The notes under the pieces are model-generated. The model was not told the origin of the DNA. It saw only the letters and a list, made by a program, of their open reading frames with translations, and did not search any database. A DNA stretch of 6,131 nt. It comes from Gammaproteobacteria bacterium (GTDB taxonomy: Bacteria; Pseudomonadota; Gammaproteobacteria; GRL18). Both the position numbers and the translations under genes were made by a program. Where the stretch lies: positions 1 to 6,131 of the forward strand of contig DAOVUK010000221.1 in NCBI GenBank assembly GCA_030632625.1. The letters run 5' to 3'. Below, in pieces: positions 1 to 6,131 of the stretch. How positions within the stretch are numbered: position 1 is the stretch's first letter; every line of letters begins with the position of its first letter.

Positions 1-1
1 C

Positions 2-1333
2 ACGCATATCGAATTATTACCCATAACAGAACATCCTCTGGATGCTTCCTGGGGATATCAGGCTACCGGATATTTTGCACCCAGCAGCCGTTTCGGCAGT
101 ATTGATGATTTTAAATACTTTGTTGATTATTGTCACCAGCATCATCTTGGTGTTTTAGTCGACTGGGTACCAGCACACTTTCCAAAGGATTCGCATGGAC
201 TGGCAAAATATGACGGCAGTGCTCTGTATGAGCATGAAGATCCGCGTCTGGGCGAACATCAGGACTGGGGCACGTTAATTTATAATCTGGGCCGCAATGA
301 AGTGAAAAACTTTCTATTTTCCAGTGCCCTGTTCTGGCTCGACAAGTTCCACATTGACGGCCTGCGAGTGGATGCAGTTGCCTCAATGCTGTATCTTGAT
401 TATTCTCGGGAAGAGGGTGAATGGCTGCCCAACAAATACGGCGGCAATGAAAACCTGGAAGCCATTGATTTTATCAAGGAATTAAATCACCTCACGCATG
501 TTGAATATCCCGGCACTGTGATAATTGCTGAAGAATCCACCTCCTGGCCTCAGGTGACTCGTCCTGCCTGGCTGGGCGGCCTGGGTTTCACCATGAAATG
601 GAATATGGGCTGGATGCATGACATTCTGAGCTATATGCAAATGGATCCCATCCACCGTCATTATCATCATGATCGATTAACCTTTGGTTTATTGTACAGT
701 TTTTCAGAAAACTTCATGCTGCCGTTTTCTCATGATGAAGTCGTACATGGTAAAGGTTCCATGTTAGGAAAAATGCCGGGCGATGACTGGCAGAAATTTG
801 CAAATTTACGTCTTTTGTATACTTTTATGTTTACCTATCCCGGAAAAAAACTGCTTTTCATGGGCAATGAATTTGGCCAGCGGATCGAATGGAATTTTAA
901 CCAGGCACTCGAATGGCATGAGCTGGAGTCTGACTCTCATCGCGGCGTCAAAGATCTGGTGAGCCAGTTAAACAAACTTTATACCCAGATACCGGCGCTG
1001 CATTATTATGACTTTGATCCCCGGGGATTTGACTGGGTTGACTGCCATGATTCAGCCCAGTCCATTCTTATTTATCAAAGAAACGGCCCTGATGATTCGG
1101 TTATTATTGTACTGAATTTTACCCCGGTTGTCAGAGAAAATTATCGCATCGGTGTTCCCTTTGGCGGTCACTATGAAGAATTATTAAATTCAGATTCCAG
1201 CTACTACAATGGCTCTAATATGGGCAATAATAACCCCATAATAAGTGAACCAGTTCCCTGGATGGACAAAGAGAATTCAATCAGTATTACTCTGCCGCCT
1301 CTGGCCGGACTTATTATCAGGAAGATTAACTGA
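2..1333 (+). CDS. glgB: 1,4-alpha-glucan branching enzyme, C-terminal part (5' end outside window)
   Basis: GlgB cuts alpha-1,4-glucan chains and rejoins the fragment through an alpha-1,6 bond, creating branches in cytoplasmic glycogen (GH13 family). The frame is open from base 2 to the TGA at 1331-1333, giving 443 visible residues. Visible motifs are GH13 region I DWVPAHFP (Asp54 of the visible part), the nucleophile motif [10 protein letters not shown] (Asp124, codon 371-373), the acid/base motif IIAEEST (Glu177, codon 530-532) and the stabiliser motif SHDEVVHGK (Asp145 counted from base 302, codon 734-736). Adding 281 to the visible numbering gives D405, E458 and D526 of E. coli GlgB, so about 280 N-terminal residues, including the CBM48 module, lie to the left. 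MGNEFGQ and the C-terminal beta domain ending in LPPLAG are also present. The GTG at 302 is an internal valine, not the start. The protein looks functional, and glgA follows on the same strand after 50 bp, probably in one operon. Confidence 0.97.
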   Translation, partial: THIELLPITEHPLDASWGYQATGYFAPSSRFGSIDDFKYFVDYCHQHHLGVLVDWVPAHFPKDSHGLAKYDGSALYEHEDPRLGEHQDWGTLIYNLGRNEVKNFLFSSALFWLDKFHIDGLRVDAVASMLYLDYSREEGEWLPNKYGGNENLEAIDFIKELNHLTHVEYPGTVIIAEESTSWPQVTRPAWLGGLGFTMKWNMGWMHDILSYMQMDPIHRHYHHDRLTFGLLYSFSENFMLPFSHDEVVHGKGSMLGKMPGDDWQKFANLRLLYTFMFTYPGKKLLFMGNEFGQRIEWNFNQALEWHELESDSHRGVKDLVSQLNKLYTQIPALHYYDFDPRGFDWVDCHDSAQSILIYQRNGPDDSVIIVLNFTPVVRENYRIGVPFGGHYEELLNSDSSYYNGSNMGNNNPIISEPVPWMDKENSISITLPPLAGLIIRKIN

Positions 1334-1340
1334 TCAATAA

Positions 1341-1382
1341 ACTATTACCTTAAAACTATTAGCTTAAAACTATTACCTTAAA
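1341..1382 (+). repeat. Three 14-bp tandem repeats abutting the glgA start codon
   Basis: Three head-to-tail units lie at 1341-1354, 1355-1368 and 1369-1382. Units 1 and 3 are ACTATTACCTTAAA; unit 2 differs by one base (ACTATTAGCTTAAA). The array fills nearly all of the glgB-glgA gap and ends one base before the glgA ATG, so the position where a Shine-Dalgarno sequence is expected consists of repeat DNA with no AGGA- or GGAG-like core. The repeat itself is plain in the sequence; a role in translation or as a variable-number locus is inference. Confidence 0.93.
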
Positions 1383-1383
1383 C

Positions 1384-2973
1384 ATGAATTCAAAAAAAAA
1401 TAAGACAGCGCAGAAGAATCCGCAATATAAAATTCTATTTGTCAGCAGTGAACTTCATCCTTTTGCCAAAACGGGCGGCCTTGGTGATGTTTCCAATAGT
1501 TTACCTAAGGCACTTAAAGATTTAGAACAGGATATTATAGTACTCATACCCGCTTATCCATTTGCAGTTCAAAAAGCTGAGTCCATAAAATATATTGCTA
1601 AAATTAATTTGCCCGCCAAAGGCTTTCCCGGTCACCTGGGACTGCCTGCAGGCATTGGAAAAATCAACAGCGTGGCAATTCTTGAAACAACATTGCCCGG
1701 CAGTCAGGTTAAAGTCTGGATGATTGAATCTGAACTTTACAATCGTCCCGGAACACCTTATTTTGATGAAAATAATATTGAATTTGAAGATAATGATTTT
1801 CGTTTTGCACTATTGAATTACGTCGCTGTAGAAATAGCCATGGGACGAGCCGGTTTAAACTGGCGGCCCGATATCGTTCATGGTAATGACTGGCAAGCCG
1901 GATTACTCGGTGTGTTACTTGAACATGAGCATGAACAGTCAGGCATAGAAAAAATCAGGCCGGCAAGCGTCTTTACTATTCACAATATGGCCCATATGGG
2001 GATTTTCTCCAGTGACCGGTTTAATGCCTTAGAACTCAGCCCGCACCTCTGGAATCATCATGAACTGGAATTTCATGGTGATTTTTCATTCATAAAAGGC
2101 GGACTGGTTTTTTCTGATCGAGTCAATACTGTCAGTCCTTCCTATGCAAAAGAAATACAAACTGAAGAATTCGGCTATGGCCTCTCGGGTTTATTATCCT
2201 ATCGAAGCGAACGTCTGTCCGGCATATTAAATGGCATTGATATGAATGAATGGAATCCTGAAAAGGATACCATGATCAAGAAAAATTATTCGATTAAGAC
2301 TCTTGATGATAAACGCCTTAATAAAAGTGCTCTACAAAAGCATTTTAACTTACCCGCAAAGAAAAAGACTTTATTGCTTGGTATGGTTGCCCGTCTGGTC
2401 TATCAGAAAGGCGTCGATCTGATATTAGAGAATATGGAAGAGATTCTGGAATTACCGGTACAAATTGTAGTTCTTGGTTCGGGTGATCTGGAACTGGAAT
2501 CCCGATTACGACGCTGGGTAAGCCGACATCCTGAAAAAATTCAGATTCAGCTCGGTTATGATGAATCACTATCCCATTTAATTGAGGCTGGTGCGGATGC
2601 CTTTCTGATGCCGTCACGTTTTGAACCTTGCGGTCTCAATCAGCTGTATAGTTTACGCTATGGCACCATACCCATTGTCAGAGAAACTGGCGGGCTGGCA
2701 GATACAGTCACTCATGCATCTAAAGAAAATCTGGCTGATCATAGTGCCACAGGCATTGTTTTCCATGAAGCAAATGGTTCTACTATCGTAGATGCCATTA
2801 CCCTGACGTCATTATTATATCAGAACGAAGTTGCCTGGAAAAAACTCATGATTAACGGCATGAATCAGGAATTCTCCTGGAAAAATAGCGCCAGACAATA
2901 TCTTAAACTTTATACTCAGGCAATCGAGGATAGAAATAAATATCAAAAACATGCGCCTGAGATGTTTTGGTAG
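1384..2973 (+). CDS. glgA: Glycogen synthase (ADP-glucose type, GT5)
   Basis: GlgA transfers glucose from ADP-glucose to the non-reducing end of a growing alpha-1,4-glucan in the cytoplasm. The 529-residue protein (E. coli GlgA has 477) has both GT-B halves. The N-terminal half has the ADP-glucose-binding KTGGLGDV loop (residues 29-36), VHGNDWQAG (165-173) and TIHNMAHMG (198-206). The C-terminal half has ILNGID..WNP (281-292), ARLVYQKG with Arg337 and Lys342, and PSRFEPCGLNQLY (410-422) with Glu414 and Cys416, followed by TGGLADTV. These match the known catalytic and binding residues. The ATG at 1384 is the only reasonable start: there is no other start codon before the conserved ILFVSSELHPFAKTGG, and an in-frame TAG lies at 1360-1362. 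The first ~15 residues are a Lys/Asn-rich extension. No Shine-Dalgarno is visible because 14-bp repeats occupy the upstream positions. It follows glgB by 50 bp and converges on zwf. Confidence 0.97.
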   Translation: MNSKKNKTAQKNPQYKILFVSSELHPFAKTGGLGDVSNSLPKALKDLEQDIIVLIPAYPFAVQKAESIKYIAKINLPAKGFPGHLGLPAGIGKINSVAILETTLPGSQVKVWMIESELYNRPGTPYFDENNIEFEDNDFRFALLNYVAVEIAMGRAGLNWRPDIVHGNDWQAGLLGVLLEHEHEQSGIEKIRPASVFTIHNMAHMGIFSSDRFNALELSPHLWNHHELEFHGDFSFIKGGLVFSDRVNTVSPSYAKEIQTEEFGYGLSGLLSYRSERLSGILNGIDMNEWNPEKDTMIKKNYSIKTLDDKRLNKSALQKHFNLPAKKKTLLLGMVARLVYQKGVDLILENMEEILELPVQIVVLGSGDLELESRLRRWVSRHPEKIQIQLGYDESLSHLIEAGADAFLMPSRFEPCGLNQLYSLRYGTIPIVRETGGLADTVTHASKENLADHSATGIVFHEANGSTIVDAITLTSLLYQNEVAWKKLMINGMNQEFSWKNSARQYLKLYTQAIEDRNKYQKHAPEMFW

Positions 2974-2985
2974 CGTTAAACGCTA
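2971..2985. other. 15-bp palindrome between convergent glgA and zwf
   Basis: TAGCGTTAAACGCTA is a perfect inverted repeat with 7-bp arms around one central base. It begins with the glgA stop codon and ends just before the last base of the zwf stop codon region (zwf ends at 2987). In RNA from either strand it could form a stem of about 5 bp with a TTAAA or TTTAA loop. No U-rich tract follows on either strand, so it is at best a weak bidirectional terminator; folding back of converging transcripts is an alternative. The symmetry is seen directly and the function is inferred. Confidence 0.45.
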
Positions 2986-2986
2986 A

Positions 2987-4510
2987 TCATGTGTCGCAGT
3001 TCTTAGCATCCAGTTTATTTCTCCAGAACTGATCATTGCTGTCAAACAATCTTGAAGAGACATCCGGTCCCCAGGTGCCTGCCGGATAGGTATGAATATA
3101 GTCCTGCTCTTCCATCCATGAACGTAATACCGGATCAACAATTTTCCATGCCCATGACACTTCATCAAAACGTAAAAATTGCGACTGATCGCCTTCCATT
3201 ACTTCCAGCAGTAAAGCTTCATAGGCATCAATTTTTTGCGTATTATCACAGGAACAGGCTTCCAGCTGAGTGATTTGGGTTTCTAATTCAAGTCCTGATT
3301 TTTTTACCTGCATTTCAATTCTCAGGCAATCTTCCGGCTGAATATTTATCAGCAGCCAGTTGGGCTCCATTTGCTGCAATGCCGTGTCTTTAAATAATTG
3401 CTGCGGGGGACGTTTGAAGCGAATACTGACCAGGAAATTGTCTTGTTTCATTCGCTTACCGGTACGCAGAAAAAAGGGTACCCCTTTCCAGCGCCAGTTA
3501 TCAATATAAAGCTTCATTGCGGCAAAGGTTTCTGTGGTACTGCCATGCGCAACATCCTGCTCATCCAGATAGCCGGGAACTGCTTCATCATCAATATGTC
3601 CGGTTGCATATTGAGCACGAAAAGCATGCATATTAACCGCATTATGACTAATGGGGCGGATGGAGCGAAGCACTTTTACTTTCTCATCGCGTAAAGCATT
3701 AGCATCCAGATTTGCCGGCGGCTCCATTGCCACCAGGGCCAGCATTTGCAGTAAGTGACTTTGTATCATATCACGCAATGCACCCGCCGAATCATAATAA
3801 TGTGAACGTCCTCCAACACCTGCTGTTTCAGCATGAGTGATTTGCACATGATCAATATAATTACGATTCCATAATGGTTCCAGAAGTAAATTTGCAAAGC
3901 GAAAAACCAGAATATTCTGTACCGTATCCTTACCTAAATAATGATCAATGCGATACAGCTGCTCTTCCTTGAAATTCTTATGCAATTGAGTATTAAGCAC
4001 TTCTGAGCTTTCCAGATCATGCCCAAAAGGTTTTTCTATCACCAGACGGCAGTAGCCATTATGTTCTTTATGCAGCCCACTGACAACCAGATTTCTAGTG
4101 GCATAATTGTAATCCTGAGGTCGTATGGCCAGATAAAAAATATGATTAACCGGAAACACATCAATATTTTCCAGACGTTTTTTTAAGTCCTCAAAAGAAG
4201 ATTCATCCTGCAGATCGCCCTGCTGAAAATGCAGTCGCTGAGTAAAACGTGCAAACACCGTATCATCAAGACCACCTCGTGCATGTTCCCTGAGCGCATG
4301 TTTTACTTCCTCTGACCATTGTTCATTACTCCAGTCTCTACGGCCAAAACCAACAATGGTCACTTCATCCGGCAGGCGACTGGCCTCTTCAAGATGATAA
4401 AGTGCGGGTAATAATTTATTTCTGCTGAGATGACCTGTCACGCCAAAAATAATCAGCGTACAGGGCTCGGTCACCAGTTTATTGTGATGAGTGATACTGG
4501 AAGGTGTCAT
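2987..4510 (-). CDS. zwf: Glucose-6-phosphate 1-dehydrogenase
   Basis: Zwf oxidises glucose 6-phosphate to 6-phosphogluconolactone with reduction of NADP+, the first step of the oxidative pentose phosphate and Entner-Doudoroff routes. The chosen ATG at 4510 gives 507 residues (E. coli 491). Motifs in order are the dinucleotide-binding loop [12 protein letters not shown] (21-32), GFGRRDW (54-60), LVIEKPFG (156-163), the substrate and catalytic motif RIDHYLGK (187-194), [18 protein letters not shown] (238-255), [10 protein letters not shown] (345-354) and YPAGTWGP (475-482). The frame stays open upstream to 4849 inside gnd, but that part shows no G6PDH homology. The ATG at 4510 has a good GAGGA five bases upstream and lies one base after the gnd stop, which decides the start. 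The usual Asp in GxxGDL is His27 here. It is co-transcribed and probably translationally coupled with gnd, and converges on glgA with 13 bp between stops. Confidence 0.97.
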   Translation of the reverse strand: MTPSSITHHNKLVTEPCTLIIFGVTGHLSRNKLLPALYHLEEASRLPDEVTIVGFGRRDWSNEQWSEEVKHALREHARGGLDDTVFARFTQRLHFQQGDLQDESSFEDLKKRLENIDVFPVNHIFYLAIRPQDYNYATRNLVVSGLHKEHNGYCRLVIEKPFGHDLESSEVLNTQLHKNFKEEQLYRIDHYLGKDTVQNILVFRFANLLLEPLWNRNYIDHVQITHAETAGVGGRSHYYDSAGALRDMIQSHLLQMLALVAMEPPANLDANALRDEKVKVLRSIRPISHNAVNMHAFRAQYATGHIDDEAVPGYLDEQDVAHGSTTETFAAMKLYIDNWRWKGVPFFLRTGKRMKQDNFLVSIRFKRPPQQLFKDTALQQMEPNWLLINIQPEDCLRIEMQVKKSGLELETQITQLEACSCDNTQKIDAYEALLLEVMEGDQSQFLRFDEVSWAWKIVDPVLRSWMEEQDYIHTYPAGTWGPDVSSRLFDSNDQFWRNKLDAKNCDT

Positions 4511-4511
4511 G

Positions 4512-5939
4512 TTAGTCCTCATTAGTCCATTCATGGTGGAAAAACTGACCGCGCGGCTGATCAATACGTTCAAAGGTGTGTGCACCAAAGTAATCCCGCT
4601 GCGCCTGTAATAAATTTGCCGGCACTGATGCCATTCGATAACCATCATAAAAAGTGAGTGCGGCAGCAAATCCCGGCACAGGAATCCCTGATTCAACCGC
4701 TCTGGCGACTGTTTTGCGCCAGCCGCTTTGGCTGGCAGCAATTGCCTGTTGAAAAAAGTCGTCCAGAAGCAGACTTTCCAGTTTGGGATTTTTACTATAG
4801 GCCTGCTTGATACTATCCAGAAATTGACTGCGGATAATGCATCCGCCACGCCACATCAGCGCAATACCGCCATAATTCAGATTCCATTTATAGGCATTGG
4901 CGGCCTCCCGCATCAGCATATATCCCTGAGTATAGGAAATTATTTTAGAAGCATAAAGTGCGTCTTTGACGGCATTAATATAATTGTCTTTATCCTCTGG
5001 TGAATAATCAAACCTGGTATCAGGTCCGGACAGCACTTTTGCTGCTTTGACACGTTCTGCTTTTAAGGCTGACAAAAAACGGGCAAACACAGCTTCGCCA
5101 ATCAATGTCAGTGGTATACCTAATTCTAATGAATTAATAGCGGTCCATTTCCCCGTGCCTTTTTGTCCGGCAGTATCCAGTATTTTATCAACCAGCGGTG
5201 CACCATCTGCATCTTTAACTCTTAGAATATGACTGGTTATTTCAATCAGGTACGAATTGAGTTCACCGGCATTCCACTGGCTGAAAATATCGGCAATTTC
5301 ATCAACACTCAAAGACAGGCCTTCCCGCAAAAACTGATAGGCTTCGCAGATCAGCTGCATATCACCATATTCAATGCCGTTATGCACCATTTTTACATAG
5401 TGACCGGCACCTTCTTCACCAATCCAGTCACAGCAGGGCTCGCCATTCACTTTTGCACTAATACCCTGCAGCAGATCTTTAACCTGGCGCCAGCCTTTTT
5501 TATTACCGCCGGGCATAATAGAAGGTCCATTTCGTGCACCTTCTTCGCCTCCGGAGATGCCTGTACCCAGATAGATGATACCCTGCTCTGCCAGTGCATT
5601 AACCCGCCGGGTGGTGTCTGTATACAGTGAATTACCGCCATCCATAATGATATCACCGGTCTGCAGGTGAGGCAGCAGCAGTTCAATAAAGTGATCCACC
5701 ACTGCACCGGCTTTTACCATTAACAAAATTCGCCGGGGACTTTCCAGAGTATTGACAAATTCTTCGATTGAGTGTGTGCCAATAATCTTTGTACCACTGG
5801 CAGAACCATTGATAAAATCATCAACCTTGCTGGTTGTACGGTTGAATACCGCCAGGCGAAAGCCATGATCATTGATATTCAGTGCAAGATTCTGCCCCAT
5901 GACGGCCAGTCCAATTAAGCCGATATCAGCCTTTTCCAT
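4512..5939 (-). CDS. gnd: 6-phosphogluconate dehydrogenase, decarboxylating (NADP+)
   Basis: Gnd oxidatively decarboxylates 6-phosphogluconate to ribulose 5-phosphate and CO2 with formation of NADPH. The protein has 475 residues, the long dimeric form (E. coli 468). The N-terminal Rossmann fold has [16 protein letters not shown] (7-22) and the VFNRTTSK segment (31-38), whose Asn-Arg-Thr typically marks NADP preference. [12 protein letters not shown] (101-112), [19 protein letters not shown] (127-145) and [15 protein letters not shown] (179-193) follow. Lys183, His186, Asn187, Glu190, Lys260 and Arg287 fall at the same numbers as in the sheep enzyme as I recall it. Arg448 and His454 in [10 protein letters not shown] correspond to the residues donated from the second subunit. 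The ATG at 5939 has an in-frame stop 18 bases upstream (5958-5960) and a weak GGA six bases before it. It is the first gene of a gnd-zwf operon. The tail HHEWTNED replaces the more usual HTNW/HTEW ending. Confidence 0.97.
   Translation of the reverse strand: MEKADIGLIGLAVMGQNLALNINDHGFRLAVFNRTTSKVDDFINGSASGTKIIGTHSIEEFVNTLESPRRILLMVKAGAVVDHFIELLLPHLQTGDIIMDGGNSLYTDTTRRVNALAEQGIIYLGTGISGGEEGARNGPSIMPGGNKKGWRQVKDLLQGISAKVNGEPCCDWIGEEGAGHYVKMVHNGIEYGDMQLICEAYQFLREGLSLSVDEIADIFSQWNAGELNSYLIEITSHILRVKDADGAPLVDKILDTAGQKGTGKWTAINSLELGIPLTLIGEAVFARFLSALKAERVKAAKVLSGPDTRFDYSPEDKDNYINAVKDALYASKIISYTQGYMLMREAANAYKWNLNYGGIALMWRGGCIIRSQFLDSIKQAYSKNPKLESLLLDDFFQQAIAASQSGWRKTVARAVESGIPVPGFAAALTFYDGYRMASVPANLLQAQRDYFGAHTFERIDQPRGQFFHHEWTNED
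4516..4520 (-). promoter_or_regulatory. Ribosome binding site of zwf inside the end of gnd
   Basis: On the minus strand the sequence reads GAGGA-CTAAC-ATG. GAGGA overlaps the last sense codons of gnd, the gnd TAA sits in the spacer, and the zwf ATG starts one base after that stop. The 5-base spacing is near optimal. The layout suggests that ribosomes finishing gnd feed zwf initiation (inference), and it rules out the much longer open frame upstream as the real N-terminus. Confidence 0.8.
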
Positions 5940-6020
5940 AATATTTCCATAATAGAGTTAAACAGGGATTAAAGTAGATATAGTATAGAACTATGCTGAT
6001 ATTTTCTAGTGGCGGGGTGA
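5940..6020 (-). promoter_or_regulatory. gnd leader and probable promoter region
   Basis: This AT-rich stretch separates the gnd ATG from the octamer array. On the minus strand a TATACT hexamer (plus positions 5982-5987), five of six matches to the sigma-70 -10 box, lies about 43 bases before the ATG. No convincing -35 box stands 16-18 bases upstream of it (the sequence there is near CTAGAA/ACTAGA), so either an activator is needed or the promoter is elsewhere. The ribosome binding site is weak: GGA at 5946-5948, six bases from the ATG. A short GC-rich patch (6011-6018) borders the repeats. I see no clear operator or riboswitch. Confidence 0.35.
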
Positions 6021-6100
6021 GTAAGTTGGTATGTTGGTATGTTGGTAAGTTGGTAAGTTGGTAAGTTGGTAAGTTGGTAAGTTGGTAAGTTGGTATGTTT
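6021..6100. repeat. Ten-unit 8-bp tandem repeat upstream of gnd
   Basis: Ten uninterrupted octamers run from 6021 to 6100 in exact 8-bp phase. Seven are GTAAGTTG (6021, 6045, 6053, 6061, 6069, 6077, 6085), two are GTATGTTG (6029, 6037) and the last is GTATGTTT (6093). On the minus strand, the sense of gnd, the unit reads CAACTTAC. The array ends 82 bp before the gnd start codon. Every plus-strand frame has a stop each 24 bases, while the minus strand is open throughout. Such perfect arrays commonly change length by slippage. Effects on gnd promoter spacing or leader structure are possible but inferred. Confidence 0.97.
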
Positions 6101-6107
6101 TGCATAT

Positions 6108-6131
6108 CAACTTATAAACTTAATAACATAC
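6108..6131. repeat. Three degenerate octamers in inverted orientation
   Basis: After a 7-bp spacer (TGCATAT, 6101-6107) the sequence continues as CAACTTAT, AAACTTAA and TAACATAC. Compared with the reverse complements of the array units (CAACTTAC, CAACATAC), these match at 7, 6 and 7 of 8 positions and stay in 8-bp register up to the window edge. Folded on plus-strand RNA, 6061-6084 pairs with 6108-6131 through 19 Watson-Crick pairs, 2 G-U pairs and 3 mismatches, with a 23-base loop. The element may continue beyond the window. The match is seen directly; common origin with the direct array is inferred. Confidence 0.6.

Noticed and set aside
111..386. Minus-strand frames opposite glgB and glgA (111-386, 482-670, 2345-2617)
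   Set aside because: They are antisense to conserved enzyme-coding DNA, isolated, and without family similarity.
302..1333. A separate 343-residue protein starting at GTG 302
   Set aside because: The frame is open from base 2 and the upstream 100 residues carry GlgB homology including GH13 region I, so 302 is an internal valine of a gene cut by the window edge.
3398..3694. 98-codon plus-strand open frame opposite zwf, with smaller ones at 3052-3273, 4728-5003 and 5047-5232
   Set aside because: All are antisense to intact zwf or gnd and encode no recognisable motif.
4511..4849. Zwf frame stays open 113 codons upstream of the chosen start, which would give a 620-residue protein
   Set aside because: The extra part overlaps gnd out of frame, shows no G6PDH motif, and the ATG at 4510 has a well-spaced GAGGA one gene junction away. 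The added length is a chance open frame, not a fusion.
5229..5630. 133-codon plus-strand open frame opposite gnd
   Set aside because: It lies entirely antisense to a well-conserved gnd segment, has no ribosome binding site that I can see and no recognisable domain; it is a shadow of gnd codon composition.
6021..6100. CRISPR array
   Set aside because: The units are 8 bp and contiguous, with no unique spacers of constant length, and no cas gene is present.
6093..6131. Insertion sequence end or attachment site suggested by GTATGTT (6093-6099) and AACATAC (6125-6131)
   Set aside because: The inverted pair is explained by in-phase octamer units in opposite orientation; there is no transposase, target duplication or integrase in the window.

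Overview
The window carries four ordinary central-carbon genes in two convergent pairs, all intact except the first, which is cut by the left edge. On the + strand are the C-terminal ~60% of glgB (glycogen branching enzyme) and a complete glgA (glycogen synthase). On the - strand are gnd (6-phosphogluconate dehydrogenase) followed by zwf (glucose-6-phosphate dehydrogenase), spaced as a tight operon. The proteins resemble gammaproteobacterial families (GlgB aligns without obvious gaps to the E. coli enzyme as I remember it; Gnd is the long NADP-type form). The DNA is moderately AT-rich by eye. A free-living or storage-forming gammaproteobacterium, for example of methanotroph or sulfur-oxidiser type, would fit, but I cannot fix the genus from the sequence.

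Layout: 2-1333 glgB (5' end missing); 1334-1383 a 50-bp gap made almost entirely of three 14-bp tandem units that stop 1 bp before the glgA ATG; 1384-2973 glgA; a 13-bp convergent gap containing part of a 15-bp palindrome that starts in the glgA stop codon; 4510-2987 zwf on the minus strand; 1 bp; 5939-4512 gnd on the minus strand; 5940-6131 the gnd upstream region, with ten 8-bp tandem units followed by three degenerate inverted units in the same 8-bp register, reaching the right edge. There is no gene-free stretch longer than 300 bases. I see no rRNA, tRNA, CRISPR array, insertion sequence or phage gene.

Function: GlgA and GlgB lengthen and branch glycogen made from ADP-glucose. Zwf and Gnd carry out the two NADPH-producing oxidations that turn glucose 6-phosphate into ribulose 5-phosphate. 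The block therefore combines carbon storage with oxidative use of hexose phosphate; joint regulation is inference only. I do not find an undescribed protein system here. The unexplained material is non-coding: two different short tandem repeats placed directly upstream of glgA and gnd, and the in-register direct/inverted arrangement beside gnd.
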